The notes beneath the pieces are model-generated. The model saw only the letters and a list, made by a program, of their open reading frames with translations. It made no database searches and was not told the DNA's origin. A DNA stretch of 64,000 bases from Streptomyces sp. NBC_00461 (lineage in GTDB: Bacteria; Actinomycetota; Actinomycetes; Streptomycetales; Streptomycetaceae): positions 9,891,001-9,955,000 of the forward strand of contig NZ_CP107902.1 of assembly GCF_036013935.1 (NCBI RefSeq). The letters run 5' to 3'. Of the stretch, positions 60,385 through 64,000 are shown piece after piece (within the stretch, counting starts at the first letter, position 1; every line of letters starts with the position of its first letter). A program made the position numbers and the translations under genes.

Positions 60385-61857
60385 TCAGAAGTCGGTGGAG
60401 AGACCCTCGTGGACACGGGAGTTCGGGGCCGTCTCGCCGTCGGGGACGTACTCCGTCTCGACGGTGCGGGTGGCGTCCAGTCGGGCGGGCCGGTAGTAGT
60501 CGCTGCCCTGTTTCCAGTACCAGAGCATGGGGACCAGGCCGACGGCGAGTCCGCCGATGCCGATCGTGATCGCCGCGGTGTCGAGCTCGCCCAGTGACTC
60601 GACGAAGATCCAGAACATGAACACGGCGCCGATCAGCGGCCACAGCCCGCCGAGCAGGAAGTTGGCAGGCGACTTCAGCAGCATCTTGCGGTACGCCACG
60701 ACCACCGCGAGGCCCGCTAGGCCGTAGTACACGGCGATCTGCAGGCCGATCGCCGAGATCGCGTCGGAGAGGATGTCGCCCACCGAGCCCAGGGCGTTGG
60801 AGGCGATGAACATCGCCAGTGCCACCCCGCCGACCACGGCGATGGCCACCCACGGGGTGTTCCACCTGCGGTGCACCCGGCCGAGCGCGGACGGCATCGT
60901 ACGGTCGCGGCCCATCGCGAACAGGGAGCGCGTGACCTGGATGAGGGTGGTCTCCAGCGTGGCGATGGTCGACAGCATCACCGCCACGATGAGCAGCTTG
61001 CCGCCCCAGCCCGGCCAGATCTCCTCGCCGAGCACGCCCAGCACGTTCGCGTCGTTCTCCTCGATCTGCTTCGAGGTGAGGATGACGTTCACCGCGACGG
61101 TGAACACCTCGAACAGCAGGAAGACGATGCCCACCCCGATCAGACCCGCGAGTCCCGTCGTGCGGCGGCTGTTGCGGGTCTCCTCGCTGAGGTTGCTCGT
61201 GACGTCCCAGCCCCAGTAGTAGAACGCGGCGACCAGCGCGCCCGACGCGAAGCCCGCCGTCCCGTGGAAGTGGCTGAAGCCGAACCAGGACCAGTCGAAC
61301 GTGCCGGGGTTGCCCGTGTGGAACAGGGCGAGCACGGCGAACAGCGCGAGGATCGTGAGCTCGACACCGGACATGAGGAGCTGCGCGCGAACGGTGAGAC
61401 GGGCACCGCCCAGCACGACGAGCAGCATGACGACGAACCAGGCAGCGCCGACCACCGTGGAGAGCGCGGTGTTGTCGGCGAGGCCGTCGTCGAACAGGGC
61501 GAGGGTCATCGAACCGGCGGGCAGCGAACCGGCCACCATGAAGATGGTCGCCGAGATCACCAGTGCCCAGCCGCTGATGAACCCGAGAAAGGGATGGAGC
61601 GTCCGTCCCACCCAGGAGTAGCTGGCGCCCGCGTTCACGTCGATGCGGCCGAGGTAGCTGAACGCCAGCGCGATACCCAGCATGGGTATCGCGCAGTACA
61701 GCAGTGCGGCCGGGCTCGCCAGGCCCACCGCTCCGACCAGGACGGCCGTGGTGGCGGCGATGGAATAGGCCGGAGCGCTGCCCGCGACGGCCATCACCAC
61801 GGTGTCGAACGTACCGAGGACATTGGCCTGCAGCCCTCTGCCCCTGATGTTGCTCAT
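60385..61857 (-). CDS. APC-family amino acid permease
   Basis: A 490-aa transporter with twelve predicted helices. The first-helix signature is TFDTVVMAVAGSAPAYSIAA, with the small-residue run that forms the substrate site. Later helices include PFLGFISGWALVISATIFMV and SLSTIATLETTLIQVTRSLF. The cytoplasmic C-terminus is charged. The start is ATG 61857 (MSNIRGRGLQAN); a frame to 62001 has no ribosome binding site support. It imports amino acids or amines; specificity cannot be inferred. It heads a two-gene unit with the unknown protein at 59414-60373. Confidence 0.9.
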   Translation of the reverse strand: MSNIRGRGLQANVLGTFDTVVMAVAGSAPAYSIAATTAVLVGAVGLASPAALLYCAIPMLGIALAFSYLGRIDVNAGASYSWVGRTLHPFLGFISGWALVISATIFMVAGSLPAGSMTLALFDDGLADNTALSTVVGAAWFVVMLLVVLGGARLTVRAQLLMSGVELTILALFAVLALFHTGNPGTFDWSWFGFSHFHGTAGFASGALVAAFYYWGWDVTSNLSEETRNSRRTTGLAGLIGVGIVFLLFEVFTVAVNVILTSKQIEENDANVLGVLGEEIWPGWGGKLLIVAVMLSTIATLETTLIQVTRSLFAMGRDRTMPSALGRVHRRWNTPWVAIAVVGGVALAMFIASNALGSVGDILSDAISAIGLQIAVYYGLAGLAVVVAYRKMLLKSPANFLLGGLWPLIGAVFMFWIFVESLGELDTAAITIGIGGLAVGLVPMLWYWKQGSDYYRPARLDATRTVETEYVPDGETAPNSRVHEGLSTDF

Positions 61858-62193
61858 GGTTGCGCTGCTTTCCGTCGTGCACGACGTGGGGGCGACCTTG
61901 CCCAGACGACGTAGGGGGAGGTGGGGGGTGACGAACCCGTCCCGGACGAACGAGGGTTGGCCTCGGGTCAGGGGCGGAGAAAGACGTGGAGCATCCCGCA
62001 CGGCCGGTGCGTTGCCGGGCAGTCACAGCGTGTGTGCGAGTGATGATAGCCCCACCCTTTGAGCTTTCAAGATTGACCAGGAAGTAACCTCCCGGGCCGC
62101 CCGGGACTGCCGAGGTTGGACCGCGCGCAACGGGAAACGCGGACCGGGACACCGTAAGGAAACGACCCGCCGCGACGCGCGAGGGAGGCATCC
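61858..62193. other. Intergenic region without gene
   Basis: I see no ORF or RNA gene in this gap between the divergent permease and DUF5709 genes. An AT-richer patch at 62041-62090 (GAGCTTTCAAG, TTGACC) may hold the promoter of the DUF5709 gene. Runs of G's around 61915-61935 have no evident role. Confidence 0.4.
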
Positions 62194-62676
62194 ATGGACA
62201 GCGAACGCATGGACTCCGAACCGATGGCCGACGACGCCTACCAGCCCACCGGAACCAACGAGGAACAGGCGGACGCGACGCCGCTCGATCTGCAGGACGC
62301 CGTCGACGAACGCACCTACGACGACACCCTCGACGAGGGCTACTCCCCACCGGAAAAGCCGCTCGGCGTGACCAGGTACGGCACGACGGCCGCCGAGCAG
62401 CATGCCGGCGAGACCCTGGACGAACGGCTCGCCGAGGAGGTTCCCGACGTGACCGTCCTCGCGGGCGACGACGTCGGCGACCTTCCCGGGGGCGAGGGCG
62501 AACCCGTCGACCCCGAGGCCGGTTCGCAGCGCGCGGGCCGCCTGGTCGCCTCGGGCGAGGGAGCGCACCCCGACACGACGGTCGCCACCGACGTGGGCAT
62601 CGACGGCGGGGCCGCCGGCGCCGAGGAGGCCGCCGTCCATGTCGTCGAGGACGACACCGAAGTGCCGGACCGCTGA
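62194..62676 (+). CDS. DUF5709 family protein
   Basis: A 160-aa strongly acidic, Asp/Glu-rich, probably disordered protein. The family core reads DERTYDDTLDEGYSPPEKPL followed by GVTRYGTTAAEQHAGETLDE, then RLAEEVPDV. It has three in-frame ATGs in the first 11 codons (residues 1, 6, 11); ATG 62194 follows GAGGGAG by six bases. DUF5709 is confined to actinobacteria and its function is unknown. Its stop lies 8 bp from the end of the convergent transhydrogenase gene. Confidence 0.82.
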   Translation: MDSERMDSEPMADDAYQPTGTNEEQADATPLDLQDAVDERTYDDTLDEGYSPPEKPLGVTRYGTTAAEQHAGETLDERLAEEVPDVTVLAGDDVGDLPGGEGEPVDPEAGSQRAGRLVASGEGAHPDTTVATDVGIDGGAAGAEEAAVHVVEDDTEVPDR

Positions 62677-62683
62677 GCGCAGT

Positions 62684-64000
62684 TCAGTCTCCGATGTGGT
62701 CGATCTGCCGCAGTTTGTTCGTGGCGTCCAGGGCGGCGACCTTGTAGGACTCCGCCAGCGTCGGGTAGTTGAACACCGCGTTGACCAGGTAGTCGACCGT
62801 GCCGCCGCAGCCCATCACGGTCTGCCCGATGTGGATCAACTCCGTTGCGCCGGAGCCGAAGCAGTGCACGCCGAGCAGCCGGCGGTCCTCCGGGGAGACC
62901 AGCAGCTTCAGCATGCCGTGGGAGTCACCGACGATCTGGCCGCGCGCGAGTTCTCGGTAGCGGGAGATGCCGACCTCGAAGGGCACGCTGTCCTCGGTGA
63001 GCTGGTCCTCGGTCCGGCCGACGAAGCTGATCTCCGGGATGGTGTAGATGCCGATGGGCTGCAGGTTGTGCATCTGCCCGACCGGCTCACCGCAGGCGTG
63101 GTAGGCCGCGGACCGGCCCTGCTCCATGGAGGTGGCGGCGAGCGCCGGGAAGCCGATGACGTCACCCACGGCGTAGATGTGCGGCACCTCGGTGCGGTAG
63201 TGCTCGTCGACGGTGATCCGGCCACGCCGGTCCGCCGTCAAACCGGCCTTGCCGAGATCGAGTTCGGCGGTCAGGCCCTGCCGGCCCGCCGAGTACATCA
63301 CCGTGTCGGCCGGTATCTTCTTGCCGCTCTCCAGGACGGTCAGCGTGCCCCGCGGATGGCGCTCGACGGCGGCGACGGTCTCCCCGAAACGGAACGTCAC
63401 GGCGAGGTCCCGCAGGTGGTACTTGAGCGACTCGATGATCTCGACGTCGCACATGTCGAGCATCCCGGCCCGCTTCTCGACGACGGTCACCTTGCTGCCG
63501 AGCGCGGCGAACATCGACGCGTACTCCATGCCGATCACACCGGCACCGACGATGACCATGGAGCGCGGGACGCGTTCGAGGGCGAGGACGTTGTCGGAGT
63601 CCATGATCGTACGGCCGTCGAACTCGACGCTGTCCGGCCGTGCCGGGCGGGTGCCGGTCGCGATGACGATGTGGTCCGCGCTGAGCAGCCGTTCGTGACC
63701 GGTGACCTCGCGCAGCACGACGGTGTGCGGGTCGACGAAGCTTCCCGTGCCGGCGAAGAGGGAGACGTGGTTGCGGGAGAGCTGGCTGCGGATGACGTCG
63801 ACCTCCCGGCTGACCACGTGCTCGGTGCGCGCGGTCAGGTCGGCGACGGTGATGTCCTCCTTCAGCCGGTAGCTCTGCCCGTACAGATCGCGCTGGGTGA
63901 GACCGGTCAGGTACAGCACCGCCTCCCGCAGGGTCTTGGAGGGGATGGTGCCGGTGTGGATGGAGACCCCGCCGACCATGTCGGGGCGGTCGACGATGGC
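62684..64000 (-). CDS. sthA: Soluble NAD(P)(+) transhydrogenase (5' end off window)
   Basis: The visible 438 codons cover most of a class I flavoprotein disulfide-reductase-fold protein; the start and the FAD GxGxxG lie beyond the right edge. Visible are [36 protein letters not shown], a second Rossmann motif [40 protein letters not shown] (FAD) and the dimer end [15 protein letters not shown]. The reductase-type CxxxxC redox pair is replaced by SIHTG, consistent with a transhydrogenase rather than a disulfide reductase. The enzyme moves hydride between NADPH and NAD to balance the pools. Confidence 0.9.
   Translation of the reverse strand, partial: AIVDRPDMVGGVSIHTGTIPSKTLREAVLYLTGLTQRDLYGQSYRLKEDITVADLTARTEHVVSREVDVIRSQLSRNHVSLFAGTGSFVDPHTVVLREVTGHERLLSADHIVIATGTRPARPDSVEFDGRTIMDSDNVLALERVPRSMVIVGAGVIGMEYASMFAALGSKVTVVEKRAGMLDMCDVEIIESLKYHLRDLAVTFRFGETVAAVERHPRGTLTVLESGKKIPADTVMYSAGRQGLTAELDLGKAGLTADRRGRITVDEHYRTEVPHIYAVGDVIGFPALAATSMEQGRSAAYHACGEPVGQMHNLQPIGIYTIPEISFVGRTEDQLTEDSVPFEVGISRYRELARGQIVGDSHGMLKLLVSPEDRRLLGVHCFGSGATELIHIGQTVMGCGGTVDYLVNAVFNYPTLAESYKVAALDATNKLRQIDHIGD

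Noticed and set aside
62041..62090. Imperfect palindrome CTTTGAGCTTTCAAG upstream of the DUF5709 gene
   Set aside because: Arms are short and imperfect and no second copy was seen; not enough for an operator call.
1..64000. CRISPR arrays, tRNA or rRNA genes, complete insertion sequences
   Set aside because: No regularly spaced repeats, no cloverleaf-like or rRNA-like sequence and no transposase ORF were seen.

Overview
The window comes from a high-GC actinobacterium, almost certainly Streptomyces. The reasons are the strong G/C third-position bias, frequent GTG starts, 4-bp start/stop overlaps (ATGA or GTGA), a mycothiol-dependent formaldehyde dehydrogenase, DtxR/DmdR-type iron boxes, a SpoIIE-type phosphatase, and DUF5709 and DUF574-type families. 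It reads as accessory/arm-like chromosome: many transport and catabolic operons, several local regulators, and a few decayed genes. No rRNA, tRNA or CRISPR array was seen.

1-8832: an iron-siderophore locus. A leftward unit carries two FecCD permeases, a FecE ATPase, a lipoprotein receptor, an ATP-grasp ligase, an IucA/IucC (NIS) synthetase and an MFS transporter that runs off the left edge. A FhuF-like 2Fe-2S reductase is divergent. Two iron boxes lie in the 174-bp divergent gap. Import, cytoplasmic iron release, synthesis and export are thus under one control region. 8863-10617 is an ABC exporter.

10.8-16.7 kb: a gene remnant, the mycothiol formaldehyde-detoxification pair (mscR plus an MBL hydrolase), a DUF4180 gene, two SDR oxidoreductases, a 142-bp MITE-like element whose first base completes an SDR stop codon, and an L,D-transpeptidase.

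16.8-22.6 kb: a leftward carbohydrate ABC uptake operon (two permeases, lipoprotein, Gfo/Idh/MocA oxidoreductase) divergent from a ROK regulator, with two 26-bp operator-like repeats between them.

22.7-40.3 kb: mixed genes, including a decayed EamA transporter, a membrane-anchored streptogrisin-like protease, a DUF574 methyltransferase, a MalY/PatB lyase, a DJ-1 protein, a PPOX protein, a 928-aa secreted alpha/beta hydrolase, a second Gfo/Idh protein, a phosphotransferase, a TetR regulator with matching palindromes and an OB-fold target, an orphan ATP-grasp protein, a peptidoglycan-binding protein and an ANTAR-like/GAF/PAS/PP2C phosphatase.

40.6-59.4 kb: an RpiR regulator, a GT39 membrane glycosyltransferase, a Tat-exported PAP2-type protein with an autotransporter-like repeat, and then the most interesting locus. 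It holds a BadF-type sugar kinase divergent from a ROK regulator, an ABC oligosaccharide importer, two large cytoplasmic proteins that look like toroid-fold glycan lyases, a P-loop kinase, an NTF2-like protein, a beta-phosphoglucomutase-type HAD phosphatase and a GH65 phosphorylase. Together these suggest import, intracellular cleavage and phosphorolysis of an oligosaccharide that I cannot identify.

59.4-64 kb: an unrecognised 319-aa protein paired with an APC amino-acid permease, a DUF5709 protein, and a soluble transhydrogenase (sthA) cut by the right edge.
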